Positions 11,765 through 22,529 of a stretch of 64,000 nucleotides of DNA are shown here, in pieces. The position numbers and the translations under genes were made by a program. How positions within the stretch are numbered: position 1 is the stretch's first letter; each line of letters opens with the position of its first letter. The notes beneath the pieces are model-generated. The model did not search any database. It saw only the letters and a list, made by a program, of their open reading frames with translations, and had not been told where the DNA came from. The stretch is from Perkinsus chesapeaki (Eukaryota; Perkinsozoa; Perkinsida; Perkinsidae). Location of the stretch: positions 1-64,000 of the forward strand of contig JAAPAO010000031.1 in assembly GCA_013115145.1 (NCBI GenBank), in the 5' to 3' direction.

Positions 11765-12166
11765 CTACCTCATCAGGCCACCGACAATGGAGCCGATAAA
11801 GAGAATGGAGTAGAAAAAGTAACCGAAAAGTTGCTGCTGAGGTGAAAGATACCACGAAGCAAATCGATCGTCCCCTCTGGAGTTGGCACCTCCAGTGCTG
11901 TTAGCTTCCTGAATGAGAGCATTACCGCGCGCCATAAAATTCCCACTTACCAAGGAGAGATCTGGCTGGCAGGAAAACAGCCAATCCGCAGCCTTTCTGA
12001 AGGGCTCAAATGTGATGGAAGGTATCCCCAGTTTTTCCTCATGCTCGAGGTACTCCTCCTTGGTCAGCGCGTTAGGGACGCCTGCACACAAAAACTGTCT
12101 CCTCCGTAGGAATTCGATACCGCTCGGCATACAGGAGGGCCGCACAAAAATTATCCATTGCTTCAT
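11765..12166 (-). CDS. hypothetical protein with terminal hydrophobic segment
   Basis: A true ATG at 12166 opens MKQWIIFVRPSCMPSGIEF, followed by TKEEYLEHEEKLGIPS and RKAADWLFSCQPDLSL. A 42-nt GT-AG intron (11909-11950) that is readable in frame comes next, then EANSTGGANSRGDDRFASWY and a hydrophobic end, LFGYFFYSILFIGSIVGGLM, stopping at 11765. It may be an independent gene or the 3' portion of the membrane gene immediately upstream (12181-13263), from which it is separated by only a few bases. No family is recognised. Confidence 0.5.
   Translation of the reverse strand: MKQWIIFVRPSCMPSGIEFLRRRQFLCAGVPNALTKEEYLEHEEKLGIPSITFEPFRKAADWLFSCQPDLSLVSGNFMARGNALIQEANSTGGANSRGDDRFASWYLSPQQQLFGYFFYSILFIGSIVGGLMR
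11909..11950 (-). other. introner-like intron, copy B (42 nt)
   Basis: On the minus strand it begins GTAAGTGGGAATTTTA and carries the same TGGCGCGCGGTAAT core at positions 17-30, ending CATTCAG. Splice sites are canonical and the flanking exon frame is kept after removal. It lies about 900 bases from copy A in a neighbouring gene. Confidence 0.8.
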
Positions 12167-12180
12167 GCTCAGGCGAGCTC

Positions 12181-13263
12181 TTAAATTTCATCTGACGATC
12201 GCAGCAATCCATCCTCGCCTAAGTGACCAGTCCGCCGAAATTTTTCGAATTTTCCCCTGAATTTTCCCCTGAATTTACCCCTGAATTTTCCCCTGAATTT
12301 TCCCTCTAGCACACCACCTGCTTGTCCCCTCCTATTGTCAGCCTTGAAGAGCTCTAATATAACAGCTGTAGTGAGCCACACCACCAACAGCACCATCGGC
12401 AGCACCAGCAAATATGTCCGGAAAACAGACGGTCGGCTCCTGCTAGGATCTGGGCCGCCTTTATTGGCATGTTTGCTAATCATTAAAACATAAGCTATGA
12501 AACCCCTCTTCCAGCGGAGCGAAGCAGCAGGCACTTCAACGCAACAGGGAGATGGTAAAGAAACAGTTGTAAACGTTAAGTCTCCTTCCGATGGGCCGCC
12601 TGTTGGGCGATCACCCGCTCTATCTCCCTGGACACCTGAGTTGTTGCCGAGAACCCACAAGTGAGTATCTTAGATATATCTGGCTTGGTATTCTTTCTAG
12701 TGCGGTCCTCAGATGAGGCAGATGATGAGGATCGCAGCAACAGTACCTTGCTCAGAACGACATCGAACAGTCGCCCGCAGATGCCGGCAAGAAATTCCAA
12801 TTGGCGGATATCGGTCACCGATTCTCCAATGTAAGCACCTCAGAACTTCTATTATCTACCTCATGCGTTCCACGGACAATGCTGGAATATGAGCCCACCT
12901 CCAGTCTTCTTCATCGCCAGAAAACACTCTCTTTCGTCCCCCTCCGGATAAAGCAGAAAGGCGAAGATAATAAAATACGGAATCCGAATAACATTCTTAA
13001 GATGCAGGAATCGACCGTCATTCAATTTCATTTCTCCCTGTCTTCGGCAGCGTGCACAAGCGGCTGTAACTACCACTGGACCGCCGCCCAACTCCCCCGA
13101 ACACTACATCCTTCCCCACATAGGTGAGCCCGAGTGTCGTCAAATGGCGGCGTTCATCCCCATCTGTTTCTTCTCCATTAGGCAAGTCCTCCCCCGGACT
13201 GGGATCAGACAGGACCACACTGCCTCTGGAGACTACATTAACGATGCTGACAAGATCTGACAC
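12181..13263 (-). CDS. hypothetical multi-exon membrane protein
   Basis: Minus-strand exons in order: VSDLVSIVNVVSRGSVVLSD with a polar tail; DGRFLHLKNVIRIPYFIIFA with a FLLYPEGDE segment; VTDIRQLEFLAGICGRLFDV; QVSREIERVIAQQAAHRKE; then a transmembrane exon, YLLVLPMVLLVVWLTTAVIL, followed by a charged tail ending SSDEI at 12181. Exon chaining is tentative and no ATG was fixed. The 12-nt tandem repeat at 12252-12304 lies just before the end. It is either an intronic repeat or encodes a GKFR repeat. Family not recognised. Confidence 0.45.
12252..12304. repeat. 12-nt tandem repeat (about 4.4 units)
   Basis: Unit CCCCTGAATTTT is repeated four times plus a partial copy, with one variant base. On the minus strand it reads as a repeated Gly-Lys-Phe-Arg if translated. 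A GT donor before it and a CACTTAG acceptor after it would make it intronic and preserve the frame. Confidence 0.85.
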
Positions 13264-13269
13264 TTGTAC

Positions 13270-13900
13270 CTACAAAGACAGATGCTGTATCATGTAATGC
13301 GGGCCACCTCATGGTCAGATATAACCACCGACTAAGAGTGGTGCAGCATTCCCAAAAATGCTTGCAAAGTTGCTCTTTCCCCTAGCCACATAGTCTGGAC
13401 TTAAAGACTTTCTAGTATACTGCCCCATCCCTAAATTGGGAACCCTTTTGTATGCGAGGTTGGATGACTCTCCGACTCGGATTGAACCGCGGCGTCACCT
13501 TGACCCACCGAGAATGAACAAATGTTCCTAACTTAAAATTTCGGGGGGGGGCATTTTCTCAGGCGAAATGAAAAGTTCTTCTGGATCCTCCGCTGACTAC
13601 GCCTGCTTGACCACAACAACCATCATTCCCCTACTTACACACAAAGCCGTTGCCGTCATCGCCGCCGCCATAGCGCACGGTAGCAGCCATTCCGCCGAGA
13701 AGCCTCCAGGTGGATAGGATATAACCGATACATTTATAGGAAGGACCTGATGGACTCTTCAACCCTCAGGCGGCCCAAGCGCGGTCTTACACTTTTGGGG
13801 TAGTGTTCGGCTACCACCACCCCAGATAGACCGCTTGCTATCGTACTGGCAACATCATCGCATCTAAGCCAGGTAAAAGTATGCAGCTACTTACGGACGT
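13270..13900. other. no recognised gene
   Basis: About 630 bases with no convincing exon. It includes an eight-G run near 13541-13552 and otherwise unique sequence. Confidence 0.4.
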
Positions 13901-13908
13901 CCAGGATA

Positions 13909-15098
13909 CTACATAGACTCGGCCGCCCGCTTTTCGTCTTCACTCCCTGTTACTCCTACTGAGGAGGCAGAGACGTTGACATCCAGCGAAAGCCGGTCGT
14001 GTTGACGACCGACTGCCACTAATGCCCCGGTGGCTTGCAGTGGACCCTGCCATTGACCACATTCCCTAGTATAACCCATCCGTTGGACCCACTGAGGCCT
14101 TGGCGAACACAATATATTGTCCCCACTCCACAACAGCCGCGAACTCCCCCGCAATCCTGATATTCAAACCAGACCTAACCCCAAAGGGACTGCTGGAGGA
14201 GCCGCTAGCAGACCCCTGCTTTTCCTGCTCAGTCGGTTGACTGGGGAACGGGCTGTACCTGCGAGAGCAATGATGGAGAGAGAAGCTTCGGGCTTTTACA
14301 GAGACACATCAGCTGGCAGGCCGAAGACGTGGGCTGACATGGCACAAAAGATTCTTCAAAGGTTGATAGAGAGACTCAACTCAAAACGCACAGGTATCAG
14401 AGACATTGGGGCACGGGGTCCGCCGAAAAATCAAACTCGTCAGTCATACTGCCCGAGCTAGTGAAACAAATGGCGAAACAAGAGTAGCGGCGGGCGTGCC
14501 GTGACAACTCGCGGCCTCCCGCTAATGGCCGCAGACCGACGGAGAATGGTATAAACTACTGTCTCCAGAGATGACTGCATTACTTCCTTTCTCGATCACT
14601 CTTGTCCGGTGGCCAAAGGTTGCTCGGTACACCATATGGCGAGGCCTGCTCTGTCCATGTAAGGGGATTATACCCTCCCAAAGTGGGCTGAGGGGAAGAT
14701 TTGAGAGAAATGCGGTATAAATTATAGTACCAAGGACTGTGCTGATGGTGTCGGGTCCGAGCAATACGTAGCCGGTGCGCTGAAGCCTCCAAAAGAGCTC
14801 GCTCCATCCGACCAACCGTCAAGTGGGAAGTTTTCTAGAATGACCTACCAGCACCCGTCAACCACACACACGCACGTTCCACTACAGAAGAAGAGCCTTC
14901 TTGGTTCCGCTGCAGCTCCGCCAAGGCACTAGCTAATAGACTCGGCTCGCCAATGGCGCAAAGGTCGGCCAGAGGGAGGCTGTAATCCATAGGAGCCTCT
15001 CCTCCTGGGTTATCCAGCGCTCCGCCTTCCATACTACCAAAGCCCCCTGTAGACAACCGTCGGGTGCCTTGATGATGATGCCTCCCATAGTCGCCCAT
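13909..15098 (-). CDS. unrecognised exons downstream of the Mei2-like gene
   Basis: Several minus-strand stretches look coding but I could not chain them reliably. One starts at a true ATG at 15098 (MGDYGRHHHQGTRRLSTGG) and continues MDYSLPLADLCAIGEPSLLA and ALAELQRNQEGSSSVVERA. Another, near 14200, reads YSPFPSQPTEQEKQGSASGS. The last reads QWQGPLQATGALVAVGRQHD and ends at 13909. The segments are disordered and low-complexity with no recognised domain. They could be one gene, or an alternative C-terminus of the Mei2-like protein. Confidence 0.35.
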
Positions 15099-15156
15099 TA
15101 CTCCTCGGGAGCTGTGATGGGCTGAGGCCGCTGTTTGACGGTCCCGTTGGAACCTG

Positions 15157-17443
15157 CTATACGCTGTTAGCCTCGTCCTCCTGCCCTATAGCATACCAAG
15201 GCCTTATTTGCTTATTAGACTGCTGCATAACACTAGATGTTCTAAAGTGCTCCATCAACTGCTCTGACCCCTGCAAGCGGGCGAAGGATATCTTACAAAT
15301 CTGAAAAGTGACATGGCAGCCCCGCCGCCGCCAGAGCACCGCCGCAGTGTGGCCGCACCTTTTCCGAGTTGAACCTCTCCCACTTTTTGCCATCAAACGC
15401 CCGTACTAGAGCGGGAATGCCTGAGGGAACAACACGTACGACTGGCCCCATGGGACAGCTGCTTGTTGGAAGGGACTTGCAAGAGGATCCTCAGCTGGGA
15501 ATTAGTCTTGCATGGTAGGATGACTCTACAACCGTGGGAGTTGTAATCCCACGTTTCATAAAAATAGCATTTAAAAACAGTTCTAATACGCATGGAATGT
15601 AGGGTTCGTGGATACTTAGCTCCGAAAAACAACCGTACTAAAGTTCGAACCAACGACCTATGCCATGGCAACGCCGAGCTCCCCCTGTTGGACTAAAATA
15701 CCCCTTGCCTCTCCTCTTACTTGTACGTGGGTTAGCGAAATCTATAAAAGCGTAACCGACGTTGCATTTGTTTCGAAAATCCATTGGTAAGTAGAAAAAG
15801 TCATACTGACCATTCAACGATGGAACCTGAAACACCAGCTAATCCGATGGCCCGTGTACAAAACGGAAAAATCCAACGCCAAGAGAACTTAAACAAATTG
15901 GCCGGTATTTTCCCACGAACACTCCTATTTCAAAAAGTTCTTAACGTGGCTTGATATACCTGCACCCATGTAGGTGTATTAATATTAAGTCTACCAACCT
16001 AAACCAAGATCTTCCAGACGATGCAATGAACGAAAAAGTAGTAAGTTAGGTATACAGTTCAATTCCCCATTGAAGCTACATGGGACGTAAGTAGAGCCAA
16101 ATATTTCCAAATCAGCAGGAGGAGGAGCGAGGTTCACTTCCGAGAGGCAGCAACCGAGTGATAGCCCCCCCACGCTATTACGGAGTCGAAAAGCTTCAAA
16201 AGCATCTTCTGTGTGTATTTATTTGGAATGTTACGTATCATACAGGTCGTCCTGGCATCCTCTCCGCTGGCCACCTTGTCCAGATCAATTTGGAACTGCG
16301 AGTTGGGCACAGCCGTGGTCTTAGGCAAGCGTCCACTGGTCACAGAGTCCGAAGCATGAGCTGACAGTAACCCATACGCCAAGACCCAGACCCACAATCT
16401 CCTTACAGTTGGCAGCAGCGACTCGGCCACCACTGGGAATTATACGGGGTTGTTGGTATCTTGGAAACACTAGCACGGAAAGAGATAACCTCTCTATATT
16501 ATCCTACCCCATCATAGCTGCCCGTTGAGCACCAGAGCAGGAGCCCCCTGTTGATGATGCACTACTGTGAACGGCGACCCGGTCTGAAACAGTAATGCTC
16601 CTACCACCACCTACTGCTGCCGTTGCCTGTTGCTCACCTTTGCTGGGAAGCATCGTTGACTTCAATCGCAGTGCTGAGAAATACCGCTATCCTAATTCAG
16701 CCCCACCCTATATTACCTGGCCCCATTGCCGGCTTTAATTTCGACCCTGGCGAATTAAGGGACGCCTTGATGGTCGCTCCAGCGCGCGAGTCATAAAATA
16801 CAGCTACAATGGAGGAGTCCTAGAGACGATGGTAATGTAATAAAATCTCCCGTTAGCAGCCATGCCTACCTGGAAGCTCATTTTGTAGAGGTCGCCGAAC
16901 TCCGTTAGCTCCTTTCTAATAGTATCAAAGCTATCTGTACTGGAAATGCTAAGAACTACACTGCGGTCCTCCTCCCCGTCCGGCAAAGGGACATACCGGG
17001 CCGACGTTGCTAGCTCGGCCTGTCGGATACGCTACTACACTGTATGAAGGAAGGTGCGTACCTCATTGAGCTTGACGAATGCACGCTGGGCTGCACGAAG
17101 ATCGAAGTACGCCACCACTATTGTACTATCCAAATGATAGTTGGAAAAGTCGATCCATCTTACATCGCCGATCTGAAGACCACCTTACTAACCCTCCCAA
17201 TACCGACGATACTACTTTATTCAGCGCCTCGAAAACTTTCCCGGACGACATCTCATTATCAGCTTCCTTCGTAAAAGTAACCTCTAGGCACTCGCAAGAA
17301 GGCATCTCTGTCGCTCCGGAACCTACAGCTATCTGTGGTGACCGTAGGGGAGCGTCTATACCGTTAGCCTCCGAGCTGGCACCCTGTAGAGTAAGGCTGG
17401 TAGAGGGGGCCACAGGAGGTATCCTGGGGTCTGGTGATGACAT
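15157..17443 (-). CDS. Mei2-like RNA-binding protein
   Basis: The start is the ATG at 17443 (MSSPDPRIPPV). Two degenerate N-terminal RRMs are visible: SVVLSISSTDSFDTIRKELT near 16950, and GDVRWIDFSNYHLDSTIVVA with YFDLRAAQRAFVKLNE near 17060-17170. The diagnostic C-terminal Mei2 RRM is split by introns. It reads RTTCMIRNIPNKYTQKMLLK (near 16210-16270), then GQYDFFYLPMDFRNKCNVGY with AFIDF (15740-15830), then VRAFDGKKWERFNSEK (near 15360-15410), a 58-nt intron, ICKISFARLQGSEQLMEHFR and TSSVMQQ. It ends EDEANSV at 15157, soon after the RRM, as in other Mei2-like proteins. In fission yeast and plants these proteins control meiotic entry by binding RNA. The family is absent from animals. One intron (about 15425-15719) is unusually long for this window. 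Confidence 0.9.
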
Positions 17444-17509
17444 CGATGCAAAGATACTAGGGGCCAACTGAGAGGTATCTTCTATTAGCCCAATCAGGAC
17501 ATTCACGAT

Positions 17510-18378
17510 GATTTATTTATTTCTCTTTATCCAGAGACCCTATGTCACAAAACCCGATAGAGCCCAGTAGGATTGCGAACTAGAGCATCCGGTTCAATGT
17601 GCCTCATATGAGCTTCTCCACGAAAAGAGCCGACAGAAACCGCTGGACAGCAAGCAAGCTTCAAGGGCTCACCGGCTATCACGGAGTGCTGCATACGCCT
17701 ATTTGAAGCCTATTTATGGAACATTAACTCCGATTTGGACAGTTAGCGGACGGAATGAGAAATGAAGTTCTCGTTTAGGAACAACATTCACAGTCGACTG
17801 GGTGGTACCGCTCATCATTCTTGGACGGCTTTTCCAGGCGACAGCGGCGGGGCAACGTAAAAAGCGCTAGCCGCCAGGCGGCGCCGCGCAAAATCCTTTC
17901 CGCTTTACGCCAACAGAACGGTTCAAGACCTAAGGAGGAATTTGAGGACCCTAGACACGTCGCCATTCGTCATAACTTGACTCGTGCTTAGTGTAAATGG
18001 TATTTGGCGTTGAAAAGGTGACCAACACCCAGGAGAGTGTCAACGGAATCTCCCGAAACCCGAGCACGTCACCCTTTAGGCGACGCTAACGAGGCACTCG
18101 AAGGCTGCGGTGCGGAAGTGACTGTTAATGAGCTCGGCCAGTGACACCTCAGCAGGATGCCTTGAAAGTGTCCTTAACTTTACCGTAGAAAACTGACTTC
18201 ACTTTCGGGAAGAGTGAGGAACTCTGTGGCACAGTCCACTCAAGTAGAAATTCCGAGGGCGTCGGATAGGTGGGAATGTGAAGGAAGTGATAATCTATTA
18301 TTTACATTGATCCCACTGGATGGAACAGCTTCAAAGGGCAATAGGGGCGGTGGATTCACATTTTAGTGGAGGAATTAT
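17510..18378. other. intergenic region before the protease array
   Basis: About 870 bases between the divergently arranged Mei2-like gene and the first protease copy. Only short, GC-biased chance ORFs are seen (for example 17775-17966 minus). It presumably holds both promoters. Confidence 0.45.
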
Positions 18379-19499
18379 TATGCAGTTGCCAATATTTTGG
18401 TTGCCTTGTCACGAACGTTCTTCCTCATTCCACTGGGCTTTGTGGAATGCTCGGCCATAACCTTATCCTTTAAAAAGCACATGGTATCTCTCGGTCTTGA
18501 TGGCCGATTCACCAAATTCCGAATCGATACTGGCAGTGGCAGGTTCTTTGCTATGTGCGGTCCCGAATACGAAAAAGAGGAAGCTGCAAGAGAGACAGCG
18601 TGCGTTAATTTTGCCCTCCTTATAATCCTTATAATCCTATATATTCAATCGAACGCAGTGGCGTGCCGATTTCGTCGATGGAAGCTTTCATGCATACGTT
18701 TTGCACACTGTATCTCTGACGATTGGGCAAATAACGATTTTCGAGTTCATGGTTGGACTAGCTATCTCCTGCTATGGCGGAAAGTGCAGGATGGCAAAGG
18801 GGGGTGGTGCTGGGGTGCTCGGTCTATCATACGGTCGCAAAGGTATTTCAGAGACATTTCTCGAGCAACTTAAAAGACACAAAGTGATTCCAAGCCCCAA
18901 ATATTGGGTTCGTACTGATCAAGATGCGTTGTTCTTCGATGGTATCCTAACATTTAATGATTCCGATATGAGGGCCGGCTCTTCCATGATACATCTGAGC
19001 AGAGACTCGCGTTACTTGATGAGGTTCCCAGTCTGGCCGTTGCAGCTTATGGGCCTTCAAGGTCACCAAATATCGTCTACATCATCAAGTGTGTTATCTG
19101 AGGGCAAGAAATCCATGACACTGGACACCGGTGCCACGAAAATATACTCGTTCCTCGGACAGATTTCGATAAATTCAAATTGACCACTTTCCAGTATCTC
19201 TGGCGACGCAATAACTTCTCTTATGCAGTCAATAAAACAGATATGACGAGTTGCCCACAGTTTTCTTTGGTATTGGAGAGCCAGACATCACGAGTGTCAT
19301 CAGAATGCGTCCAAAGCATTATTTGAGATGTTCGAGGCATTTCTGTACAGTGCCCCTCCTTCCTTATCCCGCGGGTCCCTACATACTCGGCCAGCCATTC
19401 TTTTACGCCTATGATGTAGGGTTTGATCTCAAGTCCAATCCTCCCTCTATATATCTCAAGGCTAAGGATGCTGATAATGAAGTTGAAACTATAGTCTAA
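18379..19499 (+). pseudogene. aspartic protease-like copy 1, frameshifted
   Basis: This is an A1-family aspartic-protease paralog, closest to copy 5. The reading frame is broken at least twice. The first part (SRTFFLIPLGFVECSAITLS; FRIDTGSGRFFA; GPEYEKEE) loses frame in the Cys-rich segment near 18570-18700. The middle part (LSYGRKGISETFLEQLKRH; YWVRTDQDA; LDTGATKIYS) loses frame again near 19170-19250. The final part (PKHYLRC, GQPFFYAYDVGFDLKSNPPS) ends at 19499. No ATG corresponds to the copy 5 start. Both catalytic DTG motifs survive as sequence. The last 60 or so bases and 3' flank are almost identical to copy 5, suggesting recent duplication or conversion followed by decay. Confidence 0.85.
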
Positions 19500-19914
19500 C
19501 GTTACAGGAGGATATGATTAATAATATCTAGTTTGCTGTCAGCGGCGATGGGGCATATCCAGCCGATTGGACTCTGTATTGGCTGGGGTTGATTCCGAGC
19601 AGCTACACTATTAACCAAACAATTGAGCATATTCCTTTTTCCGAGAACTTCTATATATATGTGGGTACATTCGGTACATATTCGGTATAACAGCCTATAT
19701 GTACTGGTGCATTCATGATGTTATGATGTTATTGATGACCTCTACCGGGTTGTGTTATTATACGGTCGATTGCGCACACCAGTTTAGGGGTGGGCTATGA
19801 CACAAAAGCGCCTGCTGTTCTCCCAATCCAAGACCTATATCAGTATTAGTAATACTGAGTAACCCTATTTGCATTTATAACTGACTTAATTCCTCTTTGT
19901 GCTTCAAGATATCT

Positions 19915-20049
19915 GTTCGTGTGCGTCAGGATGTCACAATATATCTTGTCTCGTTTGTGAGGACGGCACTTGTGTGGAGGCCACTGTGTTTCCGAGAGCT
20001 CATCCCAAACTTTACGACAACTACAATGCTTTTTACAAACTCTGATTCA
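19915..20049 (+). CDS. Cys-rich coding fragment, hypothetical
   Basis: After a pyrimidine-rich tract and AG, an open frame reads QDICSCASGCHNISCLVCED followed by GTCVEATVFPRAHPKLYDNY, then stops. Seven cysteines in about 25 residues suggest a small secreted disulfide-rich domain. No start exon was identified, so it may be one exon of a gene or a remnant. It lies between protease copy 1 and the coiled-coil gene. Confidence 0.4.
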
Positions 20050-20393
20050 AGTGTGGTCTCTTGGAAGTGAGCTGATACTGCTCAATTGGAAGTTGAAGGG
20101 TCCCCCGATGGCTGCCTGCGTAACACGTAGTTATCCTGCGGTAGACATGACTTGGGAGATATCTCTTCCTCGACGTGGAGCGGGAACCAGGGAACTTGCT
20201 CTTGCTTTGTCTTCCGTACGCAGGCCCAGTTCTCTTCTTAATGCCCCTTGGTGATGCTGTAATGATTGCAAATGATGAAGATGATATAGACGTTATAATA
20301 GACTGCCTCAACGCTCGAATACTGTAGTCTAATCCCGGAACAATCTCGGTCGAGCTCAGTGTCAGGTGTGCTATAAGCGAGGCTTCGTACGAC

Positions 20394-21200
20394 ATGAACG
20401 AAGAAGATCGGCCAGAGCACTTCACGTCTTCCACTGGAGCTGAACCCCCCACTGGTAGACTGGTCGCGGAGAGGATAGGATAGACTAGACCGACTCAGGG
20501 CGACAACCACAGACTGCACTTGGTGTATTGTCACCTGACAAGAGTGCTGCGGAACAGAACAGCTCCGTAGTACGATCAGATCAAGTCCAAGAACTCACCG
20601 ATGAGGTCCGTCGACAAAGGATAGAGGTGGGTCGTGTTTACCTGTGATGGTACAAGATTCTTTTCGTGTCAGATCAGTCGCTTAGTTCGACTTTTGGGCA
20701 GCAAGCAGACTGAGATAGACAGGCTTAACAAGGTAAGGGCTGTTGTCTCAACTCTATTCGCATACGTCTTACTACTGCCGTTGGGGGACATAGTCGCATT
20801 ATGTGTTTTTATCATATTACCGATAATCAGTGCTCGGCTCTCCGTTGCATCCCTGGGCTCTACTCGCAACCATTCCGATTCAGTCATATGAGACTATCAA
20901 CGAGAATCACCGACCGAGATTTCGAATCTTTTAAATACTTTGTTGATGCATGATAAGCCATAGCTGCTTCCACAAGACATGTGAAATGTTCACAGTCTGA
21001 CACACTACAAACTGTCTCTTCAGACCTTAGCGTCGAAGGAGGAGCCCGAAGAGATCTCCACTGCCGACATGACCATTATCAAGAGGCGAAGATCATCTAG
21101 ATTCCCCACCGATGATTCCCTAGCAGCTGACCTAGCTATCATGCCCACCCCTCGTCTAAAGCCCGAGAGAAGCTGTGAAAACCATTGTACAATTCAATAA
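20394..21200 (+). CDS. small coiled-coil protein, four exons
   Basis: Four exons fit with clean phases: 20394-20454, 20499-20626, 20673-20732 and 21024-21200, giving 141 residues. The product begins MNEEDRPEHFTSSTGAEPPT, continues RSDQVQELTDEVRRQRIE and ISRLVRLLGSKQTEIDRLNK, then TLASKEEPEEISTADMTIIK with a basic RRRSSRF motif, and ends LKPERSCENHCTIQ. The middle has heptad-like spacing typical of a short coiled coil. No family is recognised. Its final exon and 3' flank resemble sequence upstream of protease copy 3 (23372-23530), so this gene's 3' end was part of a duplicated unit. Confidence 0.65.
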
Positions 21201-21435
21201 CTGTTCATGACCTTCAATGTCGTACACCTTACTGGTGTCTATCCTCAACTACTTCGCTCGTTTTGTTGTTAATCAGATTCATCGGGAATCTAAGTAAGTT
21301 ACATCGACGAGGACTGGGCCTCGGTCACCTGTTGTTCACTCTTTACTATGGGTAGCCTGCTCGATTGTCTCTGACCACTACCGTTGGTTGTTAAAATTGA
21401 TAAAGTGCCCCCCGAGACTCGCGTTTCTTACAGCC

Positions 21436-22521
21436 ATGATGTCTGTTAAAGCGTCGCATATAACCATACCTTTCGCCGATAACAAAGCATCTCTAGCCCT
21501 AGACGGCCAGTACGCCAACTTCATGATCGATACTGGCAGTGCAAGGTCCTTCGCTATCTATGGGCCAGAGTACGAAAGAAGAAACTGTGAAGGAAGCTGT
21601 AAACATGTTGGAGTTTGTTACTTCTGTCTTCCCGATAGTCCCTGTCATGATACTTTCGAGAGGAAGAAATGGAATGTTAGATTTAGCGATGGTGACGTGT
21701 ATACATACGTGGAACATACTGTGTCCTTGAAGATTGGTGAAGTAACGATAAAAGACTTCAAGATTGGACTCGCTATAGACTTTTATAATAGAGAGGGAGA
21801 GGAAATGGCACATCCTGCACACGGGCAACTTGGTCTATCATACGGCCGGAAAGGTATCCCAGAGACATTTCTGGAACAGTTGCAAAGGCACGAAGTGATA
21901 ACCCATCTCGCATACTGGGTTCGCACTGCAACGGACGGATCTGACTTTGCTGGTAACCTCACACTAGATGATTCATCGAGGACCTATTCTCATACTATGC
22001 ACATTAGTAGCGGTACCGGCTCACAAGGAAGGATGCTGAGTCTCCCGGTGTGGCCGTTACAGCTTGCGAACCCTCAGGGTCATTTAATACAGCCAAGAAG
22101 AAGAAGAGCGAATCAAGTTGGGCCGGCCGACTGGAGAGTAGACACTCGCGCTGGATCAATTTTCACAACATCTGGAGATTTCGAGTTTTTCCTAGAAGCT
22201 GCTGGGAGATACCTCTGGATGGGAAATGATTCCCGTTGGTTTATGGTTGAAAAGGCAAATATTCGCAATCTACCTACCTTAATATACGATATAGGAGCAC
22301 AGGATACCAAGACGAGTATAAGAATACGTCCGAAACATTATGTGCGATGTGGTATATTTGGTGTTTGTTTTGTAGGCGTCATTCCTACGACCCGCGGATC
22401 TGGTTCATTAGGCCAGCCTTTTTTCCGCGCCTACCACGCAGGATTCGATCTCGATTCTGAACCACCTTCGGTTTATCTCAAAGCTAAGGAGTTCGAAGAT
22501 GAGATTTCCTTCTATATATAG
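21436..22521 (+). CDS. aspartic protease-like copy 2, leaderless
   Basis: Intronless A1-type paralog of 361 residues from the ATG at 21436. Motifs: MIDTGSARSFAIYGPEYE (first catalytic Asp), a Cys-rich insert GSCKHVGVCYFCLPDSPC, YTYVEHTVSLKIGEVTI (flap region), LSYGRKGIPETFLEQLQRHE, and the C-terminal GQPFFRAYHAGFDL. The second catalytic motif is VDTRAGSIF (22138-22158). The invariant Gly of DTG is Arg, which should disrupt the psi-loop. The upstream hydrophobic leader seen in copies 3 and 4 is recognisable at the DNA level (HYRWLL... equivalent) but interrupted by a TGA, and no in-frame ATG precedes 21436. The product is probably not a secreted, active protease; a decaying or repurposed copy is likely. 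Confidence 0.85.
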   Translation: MMSVKASHITIPFADNKASLALDGQYANFMIDTGSARSFAIYGPEYERRNCEGSCKHVGVCYFCLPDSPCHDTFERKKWNVRFSDGDVYTYVEHTVSLKIGEVTIKDFKIGLAIDFYNREGEEMAHPAHGQLGLSYGRKGIPETFLEQLQRHEVITHLAYWVRTATDGSDFAGNLTLDDSSRTYSHTMHISSGTGSQGRMLSLPVWPLQLANPQGHLIQPRRRRANQVGPADWRVDTRAGSIFTTSGDFEFFLEAAGRYLWMGNDSRWFMVEKANIRNLPTLIYDIGAQDTKTSIRIRPKHYVRCGIFGVCFVGVIPTTRGSGSLGQPFFRAYHAGFDLDSEPPSVYLKAKEFEDEISFYI

Positions 22522-22529
22522 TCCCATAC

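Noticed and set aside
13440-13510. Possible tRNA on the minus strand because of GGTTCAATCC
   Set aside because: The bases flanking that motif do not pair to make a T stem, and no acceptor stem or anticodon arm fits.
16770-16800. Segment CAGCGCGCGAGTCATAAAATAC as another introner-like core
   Set aside because: On the minus strand it is coding sequence of the Mei2-like protein (VFYDSRAGATIKA), not an intron.
21388-21435. Start of protease copy 2 at 21388
   Set aside because: That codon is TTG. The first in-frame ATG is 21436, and the frame upstream is closed by TGA.
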